DNA of 47,466 nucleotides, from positions 1 to 47,466 of the forward strand of contig NZ_JAAKZG010000024.1 in assembly GCF_011045115.1 (NCBI RefSeq), read 5' to 3'. A program made the translations under genes and the position numbers. The DNA comes from Mesorhizobium zhangyense. Lineage in GTDB: Bacteria; Pseudomonadota; Alphaproteobacteria; Rhizobiales; Rhizobiaceae. Shown piece after piece: positions 8,857 through 17,942 of the stretch; the first letter of the stretch is position 1, and every line of letters starts with the position of its first letter. The notes beneath the pieces were generated by a model. The model saw nothing but the letters and a program-made list of their open reading frames with translations, had not been told where the DNA came from and did no database searches.

Positions 8857-10328
8857 GAGCAGCCCCCAGTGAGGCGCGCCCGCATGCGCCGTATCGGCAT
8901 TTCCAGCGCATTCGTCGCCGCATAGGCGCTTTGGTTGTCGCGCTGGCGCCGCTCCGACAATTCTTGGGCTTCTTCCCAAAGGCTGGCTTCATCGACGTCA
9001 ACGGCATGGCCATCCCTAACCACGATCCGTCCGGCAATCACGACGAGTGCGATGGCTGACCCAGTTTCGGCCAGCACAAGCTGACGGACAGGATCGTTGA
9101 GTGGCGCGAAAGCAGGCGAAGCGATGCGGAACAACGTCATGTCCGCCACATGGCCGACCGCGATCTTACCGGCCATCCTACCCAACCCAAGCACGTCCGC
9201 GCCGCCAGAGGTCGCCAACGAAAGGGCCCGCTGTGGGCTTGTCCAATCACGCTCGTTTTGCGAATGCGAATTGTGCAGGATGGCGGCCCATTTGACCGTC
9301 TCGAGAAGATTATTACCGTCATTGCAGCATGCGCTGTCCGTCCCGAGACCAACACGGACACCGGCGCGCAGCAATTTCGGCAAAGGACAAAAGCCGCTTC
9401 CGAGCCGCGCGTTGGACACCGGGTTATGAATAACGCTGGCGCCGGAATGGGCAATCGTCTCTGCGTCTCCATCTTCGAGCCAGATCGAATGAACGAGATT
9501 CGTGCGCGGTGTAAGAACACCAAGCTCATCGAGGTGGTCGATCATGCCACGGCCGTAAAGCCGAAATCCCGTCTCGCGCTGGATGCTGGTTTCCAGCACA
9601 TGTGTGTGCAGGAGTGTGTCGTTGCGTGCACTGAAATCGGCCGCTGCCGTCAGCAGTTCGTCCGAGCAGCGCTGCGGTCCCGAAGGGCCGATCGCAGCCC
9701 GGATGCGACCGTCCGCGCTTCCGTGCCAACGGCGAAAGAAGGCTTCCGCAACCTGCATCTGTCTGCGCCAGGGCATAGGACGGCGACGGCCGTAAGCGGA
9801 AAGATCGATGTCGCGAATATCCTCTGCCTCCAGAGGCATGGTTTCCAAGACCGCGCGATCGGAGACAACCGGCGCGATGGTCGCGCGCATGCCGCTGTCG
9901 CGCCAAGCCTGCGCGACAGCGGCAAGTGCATCGGCTTCGATATCGGGCGAGATACGCACATGGTCGAGGACGCTTGTCGTGCCCGTCCGCATCATCTCGA
10001 CGGCGCCGAGCAGGGCTGAAACGTAGATCTCGCGCGGCGTGCGGCTTTCACGTCCCGCAGACGATGAAAGCGACCAAAGTTCAAGCGGAAGGTCGCCTGC
10101 CGTTCCGCGAATCAGATTATCGGGGGAATGGCTATGGCAATTGACGAAACCCGGCGCTGCGATGAGGCCCGAGGCGTCGATGATCTCGCAGTCGTTCGCG
10201 ATCGAAGCATTAGGCTCGTGCAAACCGTCGATCACGCCGTTCCTGATTTCGATGGAGTGCCGCTGCGCTGCCCATCCGTCTTCGGCTTCGATCAGGCAAA
10301 GCGCATTGTTGAACCAGATGGCTGTCAC
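8847..10328 (-). CDS. amidohydrolase of the TRZ/ATZ/cytosine deaminase-like family
   Basis: A 493-residue metal-dependent hydrolase, first gene of the minus-strand operon. Metal-binding motifs are HSH (65, 67) in GFVNCHSHSPDNLIRG, the HTHVLET segment, LVHSIWLEDGD and GLGTDSACCNDGNN. It shares the fold with the second amidohydrolase of the operon but is clearly a different subgroup, longer at the C-terminus, with the SIQRETGF segment in place of ENRREN. It probably deaminates or dechlorinates a ring, or opens a cyclic amide; substrate unknown. The start is GTG at 10328 with a GGAA-type ribosome site. Two amidohydrolases in one operon imply two sequential C-N hydrolyses or two related substrates. 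Confidence 0.82.
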   Translation of the reverse strand: MTAIWFNNALCLIEAEDGWAAQRHSIEIRNGVIDGLHEPNASIANDCEIIDASGLIAAPGFVNCHSHSPDNLIRGTAGDLPLELWSLSSSAGRESRTPREIYVSALLGAVEMMRTGTTSVLDHVRISPDIEADALAAVAQAWRDSGMRATIAPVVSDRAVLETMPLEAEDIRDIDLSAYGRRRPMPWRRQMQVAEAFFRRWHGSADGRIRAAIGPSGPQRCSDELLTAAADFSARNDTLLHTHVLETSIQRETGFRLYGRGMIDHLDELGVLTPRTNLVHSIWLEDGDAETIAHSGASVIHNPVSNARLGSGFCPLPKLLRAGVRVGLGTDSACCNDGNNLLETVKWAAILHNSHSQNERDWTSPQRALSLATSGGADVLGLGRMAGKIAVGHVADMTLFRIASPAFAPLNDPVRQLVLAETGSAIALVVIAGRIVVRDGHAVDVDEASLWEEAQELSERRQRDNQSAYAATNALEMPIRRMRARLTGGCSCH

Positions 10329-10507
10329 GCCGTTTCCATTCCTTCATGTTCCCGGGCCGGTTCCGGCTCCTTTTCTTTTTCTTTTCGTAAAGGGAGAGGA
10401 AGATGAATATGGCATTTTGGAAAAAATCATTTTCCCAATCGGCGCGCCCTATGCCTCACAAGGGGGCTGGACGGCACGACAATTGCTGTATGGTAGCTGA
10501 AAAGTGG

Positions 10508-10551
10508 CTGATAGCCGGCAAAACCCTGATCTTTGTTCGGTTGGCTATCAG
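10508..10551. promoter_or_regulatory. inverted repeat in the divergent promoter region, possible LysR-type operator
   Basis: CTGATAGCC at 10508-10516 is exactly complementary to GGCTATCAG at 10543-10551, with 26 bases between. It lies between the divergent operon start (10328) and the LysR gene, 36 bases before the TTG proposed as its start. LysR regulators often bind interrupted dyads in such divergent regions; the spacing here is longer than the usual T-N11-A box, so this is only a candidate. Confidence 0.35.
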
Positions 10552-10586
10552 ACTGCTCAAATAATAATTGGGAACACTATCCAGCG

Positions 10587-11474
10587 TTGAATAAATTTCA
10601 GGACATATTGGCATTCGTCCGCGTTGCGGAGCTTGGCAGTTTCACCGCCGCAGCTCGCACGCTGAGCTTCTCGACCTCCGCCGTGACGAAAAGCGTCACA
10701 CGGCTGGAAGAGGATCTGGGCGCGCAGCTGATGCATCGCACCACGCGGCGCATGCACCTGACTGAATATGGTTCGGAGTTCTACGAGCGCTGCCGGCAAA
10801 TCCTCCAGGACATGGACGACGCAGAAGCTGCGGTGCGCGAGCGCAGCATCGCCCCGAGCGGGCTGGTGCGCATCGCACTGCCGCCGTCCTTTGGCCGGCG
10901 AACCGTCATCCCGGCGCTGGCGGGTTTCTACAAGCGCTATCCAGACGTGGTTCTCGAGCTGTGCCTGAAGCATCAGACGGCCAATCCGATCGAGGGCGGT
11001 TACGACCTCGTCGTTCACTCCGGCCGGCTGGCGGATTCGCGTCTCATCAACCGCATCCTCGTGCGCGGCACGCAAAAGACGGTGGCGTCTCCCGCCTATC
11101 TCGAACAGCATGGGCGTCCTGAAACGCCTGCCGATCTTCTCGCACACAACTGCATCGTCGGTGGGTTCGGCGCGAACTGGCACTTCAAGGGTGAAGGCAG
11201 CGACGATCAGGTCGTCCGCGTCTCGGGCAGCCTCGTTACCGACAGCGGCGACATCCTGCGCGAAGCGGCCGTTGCCGGCATCGGTATTTCGCAAGCGACC
11301 TGGTGGATATTCCGCGACGATCTTGAAAGCGGGGCATTGGTGACGCTGCTCGACGACTACGAGATCGAAGCGGACCCGATATCCATCGTTTTTCCCGCCC
11401 ATCGCCGCACGCCGGTCAAGGTGCGCGCGGTCGTGGATTTTCTTCTGCAGATAACCCGAAGCAACCGATTCTGA
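10587..11474 (+). CDS. LysR family transcriptional regulator
   Basis: A 295-residue regulator. The winged helix-turn-helix is at the N-terminus (FVRVAELGSFTAAARTLSFS, then KSVTRLEEDLGAQLMHRTTR), and the C-terminal half is the periplasmic-binding-protein-like effector domain. The frame is open from 10533, but LysR proteins of this type begin at the residue before NKFQDILAFV, which is a TTG at 10587; the longer form would also run through the inverted repeat. It is divergent from the nucleoside-type operon and 18 bases before the fused ATPase gene, so it likely controls both units in response to the imported compound. Confidence 0.88.
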   Translation: MNKFQDILAFVRVAELGSFTAAARTLSFSTSAVTKSVTRLEEDLGAQLMHRTTRRMHLTEYGSEFYERCRQILQDMDDAEAAVRERSIAPSGLVRIALPPSFGRRTVIPALAGFYKRYPDVVLELCLKHQTANPIEGGYDLVVHSGRLADSRLINRILVRGTQKTVASPAYLEQHGRPETPADLLAHNCIVGGFGANWHFKGEGSDDQVVRVSGSLVTDSGDILREAAVAGIGISQATWWIFRDDLESGALVTLLDDYEIEADPISIVFPAHRRTPVKVRAVVDFLLQITRSNRF

Positions 11475-11492
11475 TCGTCGAAGGATGACCAA

Positions 11493-13337
11493 ATGACCGT
11501 AGCCGCAGCCGCCAGATCTGTTCTGGATACCGCCTCTCCTGTCCTGTCGGTTTCCAATCTGACGACATCCTTCAGGATCGACGGCGAATGGCGCCCGGTG
11601 GTCAAAAATGTATCGTTCGAAATTGCCCCGAGGGAGACACTGGCGATCGTCGGCGAGTCTGGCTCGGGAAAAAGCGTGACCTCCCTTTCCATCATGCAGC
11701 TCCTGCCCAAACACGCGAGCCGCATCGAGGGCTCGATCGTTCTCGGGGGAACAGACCTTGTGAAGCTCACGGATCGGCAGATGCGCGATGTGCGTGGGCG
11801 CGACGTGGCGATGATTTTCCAGGAGCCGATGACCAGCCTCAACCCGATCTTCTCGGTCGGAAACCAGATCGCGGAGTCGCTTCTGTGCCACAACCGTTCG
11901 CTGTCTCATGCCGATGCCAAAACAGAGGCGCTTCGGCTGATGGACAAGGTACAGATTGCGTCCGCCGCTTCGCGCTACAATGAGTATCCCCATCAATTCT
12001 CCGGGGGAATGCGCCAGCGCGTGATGATCGCGATGGCGCTTGCGAGCCGCCCCAGGCTTCTCATCGCCGACGAGCCGACGACAGCACTCGACGTCACCAT
12101 CCAGGGGCAGGTCCTGGACTTGATGAAGACGCTGCAGGACGAGGAGGACATGTCCGTTCTCTTCATCACGCACGACATGGGCGTGGTAGCCGAGATGGCC
12201 GACAGGACCGTGGTGATGTATCGCGGTGAAAATATCGAGTCCGGCACGACGGCGAAAATCTTCAAGGATGCTGCTCATCCCTACGCCCGGGCGCTGCTTT
12301 CCTCCGTGCCAAAACTTGGCGCGATGGCGGGCCATATGCGGCCGTTGCGTTTCCCGATCGTCGATATGGCAACCGGTGAAGCAAGACCTGTCCCGCAGCC
12401 GGCGAATACCGTTTCGGCTGAAAAGCGCCCGGTTCTGGAGGTGCGCAATCTCTCTTCGCGTTTCGATGTCCATGCCGGGCCGTTCGGAACGCTTTCCGGC
12501 CGGGTCCATGCGGTAGAAAATGTATCCTTCACTATCCAGCCAGGCGAAACCCTGTCGCTGGTCGGCGAATCGGGTTGCGGCAAATCCACGACCGGACGCT
12601 CCATCATGCGGCTGCTGCAACCGTCGTCCGGCTCGATCATTGTCGATGGAAAAGACATAATCTCGCTTGACCGGCATGAACTCCGCGACATGAGACGCAG
12701 CGTGCAGATGATCTTCCAGGACCCGTTCGCCAGCCTCAATCCGCGCATGCGCATAGGCGACGCTATCGCCGAACCCTATCTCGCGCATAGGCTCGGCACG
12801 AAGCGGGAAGCCAGGGAAAAGGTCGCGGACCTGCTGCGCCGGGTCGGCTTGACCGAGGATATGGCCGAGCGCTTTCCACACGAGTTTTCCGGCGGCCAGC
12901 GCCAGCGCATCTGCATAGCACGCGCATTGGCTCTCGACCCGAAACTGATCGTTGCCGATGAGTCCGTCTCGGCGCTCGATGTCTCGATCAAGGCGCAGGT
13001 GATCAACCTGCTGCTCGATCTTCAGGAAAGCCTTCATCTGTCATTTCTGTTCATCTCGCATGACATGGCGGTGGTGGAGCGTGTCAGCCACCGTGTGGCT
13101 GTCATGTATCTTGGCGAAATCGTCGAGATCGGACCACGGTCTTCGGTGTTCGAAAATCCGCAACATCCGTATACCGAGAAGCTGATCGCCGCGGTGCCTG
13201 TTCCCGACCCATCAAGGCGTCACATTCGCCGCGAACTGCCGGCATCCGAATTGCGCTCACCGGTGCGCTCGGTCGACTACATGCCGACACCACGAAAGTA
13301 CCGTGAAGTCTCGCCGGGACATCTGGTTCAGGTTTGA
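11493..13337 (+). CDS. fused dipeptide-type ABC transporter ATPase (DppD-DppF in one chain)
   Basis: A 614-residue protein with two complete nucleotide-binding domains. The first has Walker A GESGSGKS (54-61), the [15 protein letters not shown] signature and the [12 protein letters not shown] Walker B. The second has GESGCGKS (about 357-364), [15 protein letters not shown] and [11 protein letters not shown]. After each domain there is the oligopeptide-type C-terminal extension ([24 protein letters not shown]). The start has an AAGGATGACCAA ribosome site. It powers the permeases encoded at 3336-5107, on the opposite strand and separated from them by the rest of the operon; this split arrangement with the regulator is uncommon. 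No other ATPase gene for this importer is in the window. Confidence 0.94.
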   Translation: MTVAAAARSVLDTASPVLSVSNLTTSFRIDGEWRPVVKNVSFEIAPRETLAIVGESGSGKSVTSLSIMQLLPKHASRIEGSIVLGGTDLVKLTDRQMRDVRGRDVAMIFQEPMTSLNPIFSVGNQIAESLLCHNRSLSHADAKTEALRLMDKVQIASAASRYNEYPHQFSGGMRQRVMIAMALASRPRLLIADEPTTALDVTIQGQVLDLMKTLQDEEDMSVLFITHDMGVVAEMADRTVVMYRGENIESGTTAKIFKDAAHPYARALLSSVPKLGAMAGHMRPLRFPIVDMATGEARPVPQPANTVSAEKRPVLEVRNLSSRFDVHAGPFGTLSGRVHAVENVSFTIQPGETLSLVGESGCGKSTTGRSIMRLLQPSSGSIIVDGKDIISLDRHELRDMRRSVQMIFQDPFASLNPRMRIGDAIAEPYLAHRLGTKREAREKVADLLRRVGLTEDMAERFPHEFSGGQRQRICIARALALDPKLIVADESVSALDVSIKAQVINLLLDLQESLHLSFLFISHDMAVVERVSHRVAVMYLGEIVEIGPRSSVFENPQHPYTEKLIAAVPVPDPSRRHIRRELPASELRSPVRSVDYMPTPRKYREVSPGHLVQV

Positions 13338-14346
13338 GGTAAAAGCTTCATACTGCTCCGTGTCTTGACGGCCCGCCCCAGTTCGAACCCAATCCTGGCC
13401 GCGCCGCGGCTATCGACCCTCTCAGGAATACCAGTCGTTCAGATTGCGTTTCGAACTCACTGAGTGACAGCAACAGAGCACACCCGGAGACGACGGAACG
13501 CCACCTAGCCTTCTGGCACAACTTCTTCATGCGCGGACGTACGGGCAATGTCTGCTTCCAGGCGGACGTAAAGTTCACCACCATGACCGCCATTGGGCGC
13601 AAAGCGACCATTCGCTGCATGAAAGACATCGCCTTTGGTTCAGCGCCTCCGTTTCGGCTGCTTGATCGTTACCGTCCTTGTATGCGCGCCAATCTCACGC
13701 CGGGGCGGCCGGCGGCACGAGAGGTTTGAACGCAAAACGCCGCCCTGATGGTTAGATCGGGACGGCGATTGATTTATGCTGGACTTGGTTGTGGGGGCTG
13801 GCAACCACCGATACCGACATTTGCTCCAGACAGCCGTATAATACGCGATAGTTCCAGATTTCTCCGGATTGCACGCTCGCAAAGGGCCTACAGACTTACA
13901 GCAATTCGAATCCGTTTCGGCCCACCAAAACCGCTGATTGCCCTCCATAGCGGGCAATCGTCGATTGCCACTTGAATTACATTGCGTAGAGAACGGGAGA
14001 TAGCCCATGTGTAGAAAGGCGTAGAGGCCTCGTCGTCGACGGTCGACAGTTGGTTTTGACTCTACGTCACGTATGGGGCTTTGAATATCAGCTATGCGCC
14101 CAATCTCGGTCATTGAGGGCGCGCATGACGTTTCCTGATAGCGGACATAGCGGCGACTACACGTGCGGTTGCGATTGCGCCAGAAACGAGCATCGATTTA
14201 GGGGAGGCGAACTACCGATTGAATTTCAAAGTGGTCAAGGGGCAATAGCGTCCGGGGAGGTCCCCAGCATACGCAACTGCGACTTCAGAATGGTCGCCAA
14301 TAATGTCTGCTCAACCTGCTGGCGGCCTCGGGACAAAAATCATTGC
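13338..14346. other. 1-kb stretch without a recognisable gene
   Basis: No open frame here looks like a protein, on either strand. At 13884-13927 there is a tRNA-like 3' end (TTCGAATC T-loop, 3' ACCA at 13924-13927, and a GGGCC/GGCCC acceptor-like pairing) with no room for the D and anticodon arms, which could be a remnant left by an integration or deletion. The sequence at 13531-13620 has the look of dispersed intergenic repeats of rhizobia, but this cannot be tested here. The stretch separates the ABC system from the sugar-acid pathway. Confidence 0.4.
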
Positions 14347-15516
14347 TTACGCTGTCTGGTAGAACGGCACTGAAGCGGCAGGACGTATGTTGGTCAGGCT
14401 GCCATTGTAGTGGCGCAGCAGATACGGTTTGGGCGGGTACTCGGCGCAAGCGTCTTCATTGATATCGATGCCCAGACCCGGCGCTGTTGGAATGACCATA
14501 TGCCCGTCCCTGATGACGACATGCTCGCGCACGATCTCGGAGCGCCATGACACGTCTGACACCATGGTTTCGAGCCAGGCAAAGTTGGGCGTAGAGGCGG
14601 CAACGTGCAGCGTCATGGCATTGGCGATCGGTCCCAACGGGTTATGCGGGCAGATCGGCAGATATTGGGCGTGGGCAATTGCGGCGATGCGCCTGGCCTC
14701 GGCAAGACCACCAACATGGCTGACGTCGGGTTGCACATAGTCGACGGCGTGCGCCGCAATCAGCTCCTGGAAGCGCTGGATTTCGTAGTAACGCTCCCCG
14801 GCGGCAATAGGCACGGGTGACTTGGAGCGAACGTCGGCGAGTGCCGGTATGGATTCGGGTGGGATTGGCTCCTCAAACCAGTAGGGGCGGAACGGAGCCA
14901 GATCCTTGGCGACAGAGATAGCTGTCGAGACATCGAACCGTCCGTGACCTTCGATCATAAGTTCCACATCGGGGCCAACGGCATCGCGGACCGCCTCCAC
15001 TATGCCGATCGCGCGCATTCGCTCGGTCCGCTCCAGACGCAGGTAGTTTTGACCGAATGGATCCCATTTGAGGGCGCGCCAACCCTGGGCGACGATATTG
15101 CGCGCTTTTTCGGCGAAGTCTTCGGCGGTGCGTGCGCCGGCAAACCAGGCATTGCCGTACACCGGTACGCGGTCTCGCTGCTTGCCGCCGAGCAGTTCGT
15201 AAACCGGCACGCCAAGGGACTTGCCCTTGAGATCGAGCAGGGCAGCCTCGATGGCGGCGATGGCGCTGCGGATCACCACGCCGGTGCGCCAATAGCTGTC
15301 GCGGCTGAGCAGTTCGACGATCGCATCAGTAGCGAATGGGTCGCGTCCGAGAAGCAGGGGCTCGAATTCACCGATTGCATGCGCGACGGCTTGTTCGCGA
15401 TGTTCGACGGTGCCTTCGCCGACGCCGTATGTGCCATCGTCGGTAATGATCTTCACGAAGACATAGTTGGCGCGATAGGCGTCAACGACGAAGGTTTTGA
15501 CCGTCTCGATCTTCAT
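14347..15516 (-). CDS. mandelate racemase/muconate lactonizing enzyme family sugar-acid dehydratase, DgoD (galactonate dehydratase)-like
   Basis: A 389-residue enolase-superfamily enzyme. The residue pattern matches D-galactonate dehydratase with a constant offset of six: metal ligands Glu189 (IEGHGRFD), Glu215 (WFEEPIPP) and Glu241 (AGERYY), and catalytic histidines His191 and His291 (CPHNPLGP). The first ligand is Glu, where DgoD has Asp183, so the substrate may be a related aldonate or a branched or deoxy sugar acid. The QPDVSHVGG block is also conserved. It would convert an aldonate to a 2-keto-3-deoxy acid. The ATG at 15516 overlaps the GntR stop (ATGA); the longer frame to 15570 is spurious. 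It is cotranscribed with its regulator. Confidence 0.88.
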   Translation of the reverse strand: MKIETVKTFVVDAYRANYVFVKIITDDGTYGVGEGTVEHREQAVAHAIGEFEPLLLGRDPFATDAIVELLSRDSYWRTGVVIRSAIAAIEAALLDLKGKSLGVPVYELLGGKQRDRVPVYGNAWFAGARTAEDFAEKARNIVAQGWRALKWDPFGQNYLRLERTERMRAIGIVEAVRDAVGPDVELMIEGHGRFDVSTAISVAKDLAPFRPYWFEEPIPPESIPALADVRSKSPVPIAAGERYYEIQRFQELIAAHAVDYVQPDVSHVGGLAEARRIAAIAHAQYLPICPHNPLGPIANAMTLHVAASTPNFAWLETMVSDVSWRSEIVREHVVIRDGHMVIPTAPGLGIDINEDACAEYPPKPYLLRHYNGSLTNIRPAASVPFYQTA

Positions 15517-16193
15517 TGAAACTCTGCTTTTTTCATTTGCTGGACGAGATCGCGACAGGCGCTCTCGCAATGGGCCCGTGTGATCGCCACGGCGTCGGCG
15601 ATCGAGCGGCGTTCGATGGCGTTAACCAGAGCCGTGTGCTCCTCGCGGATGGTCACGATGCGGTCGTCGCCGAAACCAAAGCGGAAGCGCAGCGCCAGCA
15701 CCAGTTCCCAGCCCTGTTCGAGAATGCGAAGCGCCTCGGGATTGTCTGCGGCAGTGTTGATGGTGCGGTGCAGACGGGCGTTGGAAGCCAGCATCGCCTG
15801 CACGTTGCCTGCGTTGCTCGCCGTTTCATAGTCCACTGCGGCGGTTCGGATGGCGTCGATATCGTCAGCATCCAGGCGTTCGACCGCAGCCGAGACCAGC
15901 ATCTGCTCGAGCGCTGAACGGATGTCGTACATATTTCGTACGAAGCGGATATCGACTCCACGCACCACCGCGCCCTTATGCGCATGCAGTTCCACCAGGC
16001 CTTCGCCAGCCAATTCGCGCACCGCCTCCCTGATCGGGATGGCGCTGATCTCGTATCGATCGGTCAGTTCCTGCAGCTTTATGCGCGAACCGGGGGGCAA
16101 CACGCCGACGAGAATATCCAGCCGTATGGAGGCCTTCACCCGCGCGGTGGTGGTTTCCGACATGGATGCTTTTCGGTCGTCAAGATTGGGCAT
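15513..16193 (-). CDS. GntR family transcriptional regulator with FCD ligand domain
   Basis: A 226-residue regulator. The N-terminal winged helix has LDILVGVLPPGSRIKLQELT and IPIREAVRELAGEGLVELHA; the C-terminal helical FCD domain includes RNMYDIRSALEQMLV and the metal-binding type histidine LHRTIN. FCD members sense sugar acids and similar carboxylates. A second ATG at 16163 is possible. It is transcribed with the dehydratase and divergently from the TRAP operon. The intergenic region carries two copies of a TGATCAAATATA box, with a third before the lactonase gene, which are the likely operators of this protein. Confidence 0.9.
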   Translation of the reverse strand: MPNLDDRKASMSETTTARVKASIRLDILVGVLPPGSRIKLQELTDRYEISAIPIREAVRELAGEGLVELHAHKGAVVRGVDIRFVRNMYDIRSALEQMLVSAAVERLDADDIDAIRTAAVDYETASNAGNVQAMLASNARLHRTINTAADNPEALRILEQGWELVLALRFRFGFGDDRIVTIREEHTALVNAIERRSIADAVAITRAHCESACRDLVQQMKKAEFQ

Positions 16194-16254
16194 CGATTAC
16201 TCCGCAGCGGCGGGACAGGACAAATGGCGACGATCCGTGACCTAACACGCCAAT

Positions 16255-16272
16255 AAAATCTGATCAAATATA
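16255..16272. promoter_or_regulatory. putative GntR operator, copy 1
   Basis: TGATCAAATATA at 16261-16272; the right arm is identical to the perfect palindrome at 21722-21739, while the left arm is degenerate (three of six matches). It lies in the divergent region between the GntR and TRAP genes, 27 bases from copy 2. Confidence 0.6.
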
Positions 16273-16281
16273 TTCTGACTT

Positions 16282-16299
16282 GAAATATGATCAAATATA
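16282..16299. promoter_or_regulatory. putative GntR operator, copy 2
   Basis: TGATCAAATATA at 16288-16299, same orientation as copy 1 and 27 bases away, so both could lie on nearly the same face of the helix over about 2.5 turns. It is 72 bases upstream of the TRAP binding-protein start. Confidence 0.6.
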
Positions 16300-16370
16300 C
16301 AGTTTAAAGAAAACCGCACCGTCGGGAGGAATGACGGCGCTTCAGCCGTCGGTCAGAGAGGAGTCCTGCC

Positions 16371-17375
16371 ATGTCGTTATCTATGTCCCGCCGCAAAGTC
16401 CTGCAGCTGGGAGCCGGTGCCGCAATGGGTGCTGTGGCCATGCCTTACATCGCGCGGGGCGCAACGCCCGTAATGATCAATTTCGGCGACCACAACGCCG
16501 TGGATTCGGTGCTGAGCAACACCGTCCTGCAATTCAAGAACGCGGTGGAAACTGCCAGCGCCGGGGAGATCACCGTGCGCCATTATCCGGCCGCACAACT
16601 GGGCAGCCAGCGCGAACTGCTGGAGCAGGTCAAGCTCGGAACCCTGCAAATGTGTTTTGGCGATCCGCCGTATCTATCGAACCTGGTGCCGCAATATGCC
16701 GTCATGGACTTGCCCTTTGTGTTCCGCGACTGGGAGCATGTAGAGCGCGTGGTGGATGGCGACGTCACAAGAACCCTGGGTGACGCGCTGGTCGCGAGTC
16801 AGGGTCTTCGTCCGCTGTCCTGGCTGCATATCGGGTTCCGCGACATGCTGACGATCGACAAGCCGGTTACTGCAATCGGCGATTTTTCCGGCCTGAAATT
16901 CCGCTCGCCCGAGGTCGCCAGCTTCGTGGAAATGTTCAAGGCGCTCGGTGCCACACCCGTGCCGGTTCCTTGGGGCGAGGTCTATCCGGCGATGAAGACC
17001 GGGCTGGTCGATGGCGTGGAAACCACGCCCGAAGGGATGATCAACAGCAAGCTCTACGAAGTCGGTAAATACGTCACGCAGACCCAGCACATCAATACTG
17101 TCGGATCGCCCATCGTATCGGAAAGGTTCTGGACGGGTCTTACACCCGAGCAGCAGGTCACGATCTCCAAGGCGATCATGACCGCGACCGTGTGGGAGCG
17201 CGAAGAGATGAAGAAGGCCAACGCCGCCGCGACCGTGCAACTGAAGGAAAACGGGCTCGAACTGCTTCAGGTCGACCGCGAAGAGCTGCGGAAAGCGGTC
17301 GAGCCGGTATGGGGCCGGCTGACCGGCAAGACCGCAGGCGCCAGCGATCTTGTTGCCCTTATCCAAGCCGGCTGA
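16371..17375 (+). CDS. dctP: TRAP transporter substrate-binding protein DctP
   Basis: A 334-residue periplasmic binding protein. It begins with a twin-arginine signal (SRRKVLQLGAGAAMGAVAM, alternative start at 16386), suggesting export in folded form. Family features are GEITVRHYPAAQLGSQRELL, the DLPFVFRD strand and LKFRSPEV with Arg178, the arginine that in most DctP proteins holds the carboxylate of the ligand; so the substrate is probably acidic, or is a sugar with a mimicking group. The ribosome site is GAGAGGAG. It is first in a dctP-dctQ-dctM-SDR operon, downstream of two putative GntR operators. Confidence 0.93.
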   Translation: MSLSMSRRKVLQLGAGAAMGAVAMPYIARGATPVMINFGDHNAVDSVLSNTVLQFKNAVETASAGEITVRHYPAAQLGSQRELLEQVKLGTLQMCFGDPPYLSNLVPQYAVMDLPFVFRDWEHVERVVDGDVTRTLGDALVASQGLRPLSWLHIGFRDMLTIDKPVTAIGDFSGLKFRSPEVASFVEMFKALGATPVPVPWGEVYPAMKTGLVDGVETTPEGMINSKLYEVGKYVTQTQHINTVGSPIVSERFWTGLTPEQQVTISKAIMTATVWEREEMKKANAAATVQLKENGLELLQVDREELRKAVEPVWGRLTGKTAGASDLVALIQAG

Positions 17376-17426
17376 AGACATGGGCGGCAGCGATCGGCTG
17401 CCGCCTTTCGTCGCGAAAGGACGATC

Positions 17427-17942
17427 ATGAGAATGATATTGACGAAGGCCCTGGACGGGCTCGACGCCGTGCTGCGGCATATCGGAGTGGTGTTGATGGT
17501 GCTGGTGTTCGGTGTGGCACTACTCCAGGTGTTGATCCGCTATGTCTTCGGCATCCCCATGGTGTGGACCGAGGAACTCGCCCGAAATCTGCTGGTCTGG
17601 ACCGCCTTCCTGTTGATGGGGCCGGCGCTCAAGCAGGGCCTTCATTATAGTGTCGACTATCTCTCCAACAGGTTGCCCTTTACCGGCAAGCTTTGGCTGT
17701 ACAGGCTGGGCGACGGGATCATCCTGGCCTTTGCCATAGCCATGGTCATCGTCGGCAGCAGTTTCACGGCACGCACCGCCGATGCGCGCACGGCGGCCCT
17801 GGAAATCTCCACAGGCTGGATATCGGGGGCGCTTCCGGTCGGTGCTGCGATCCTCGCACTCTATGCCATCGTGCGCCTCCTGGTGTCCTTTACCGATCCC
17901 CAATCCGGTGTCGACCGGCGGCACGAGGAGCTGCAGCTTTGA
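17427..17942 (+). CDS. dctQ: TRAP transporter small permease DctQ
   Basis: A 171-residue inner-membrane protein with four predicted helices; the VLIRYVFGIPMVWTEELARN motif after the first helix is the DctQ signature. It couples the large permease to the sodium gradient in TRAP systems. It follows dctP by about 50 bases with a GAAAGGACG ribosome site, and its stop overlaps the TTG start of dctM. Confidence 0.92.
   Translation: MRMILTKALDGLDAVLRHIGVVLMVLVFGVALLQVLIRYVFGIPMVWTEELARNLLVWTAFLLMGPALKQGLHYSVDYLSNRLPFTGKLWLYRLGDGIILAFAIAMVIVGSSFTARTADARTAALEISTGWISGALPVGAAILALYAIVRLLVSFTDPQSGVDRRHEELQL

Noticed and set aside
10557-13037. 826-codon open frame on the minus strand opposite the LysR and ATPase genes
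   Set aside because: Antisense shadow of two clear genes in high-GC DNA; composition is Arg/His-rich with no recognisable domain and no ribosome site.
13531-13729. 66-codon frame GNVCFQADVKFTTMTAIGRK
   Set aside because: Looks like the translated intergenic repeats often miscalled as genes; no ribosome site.
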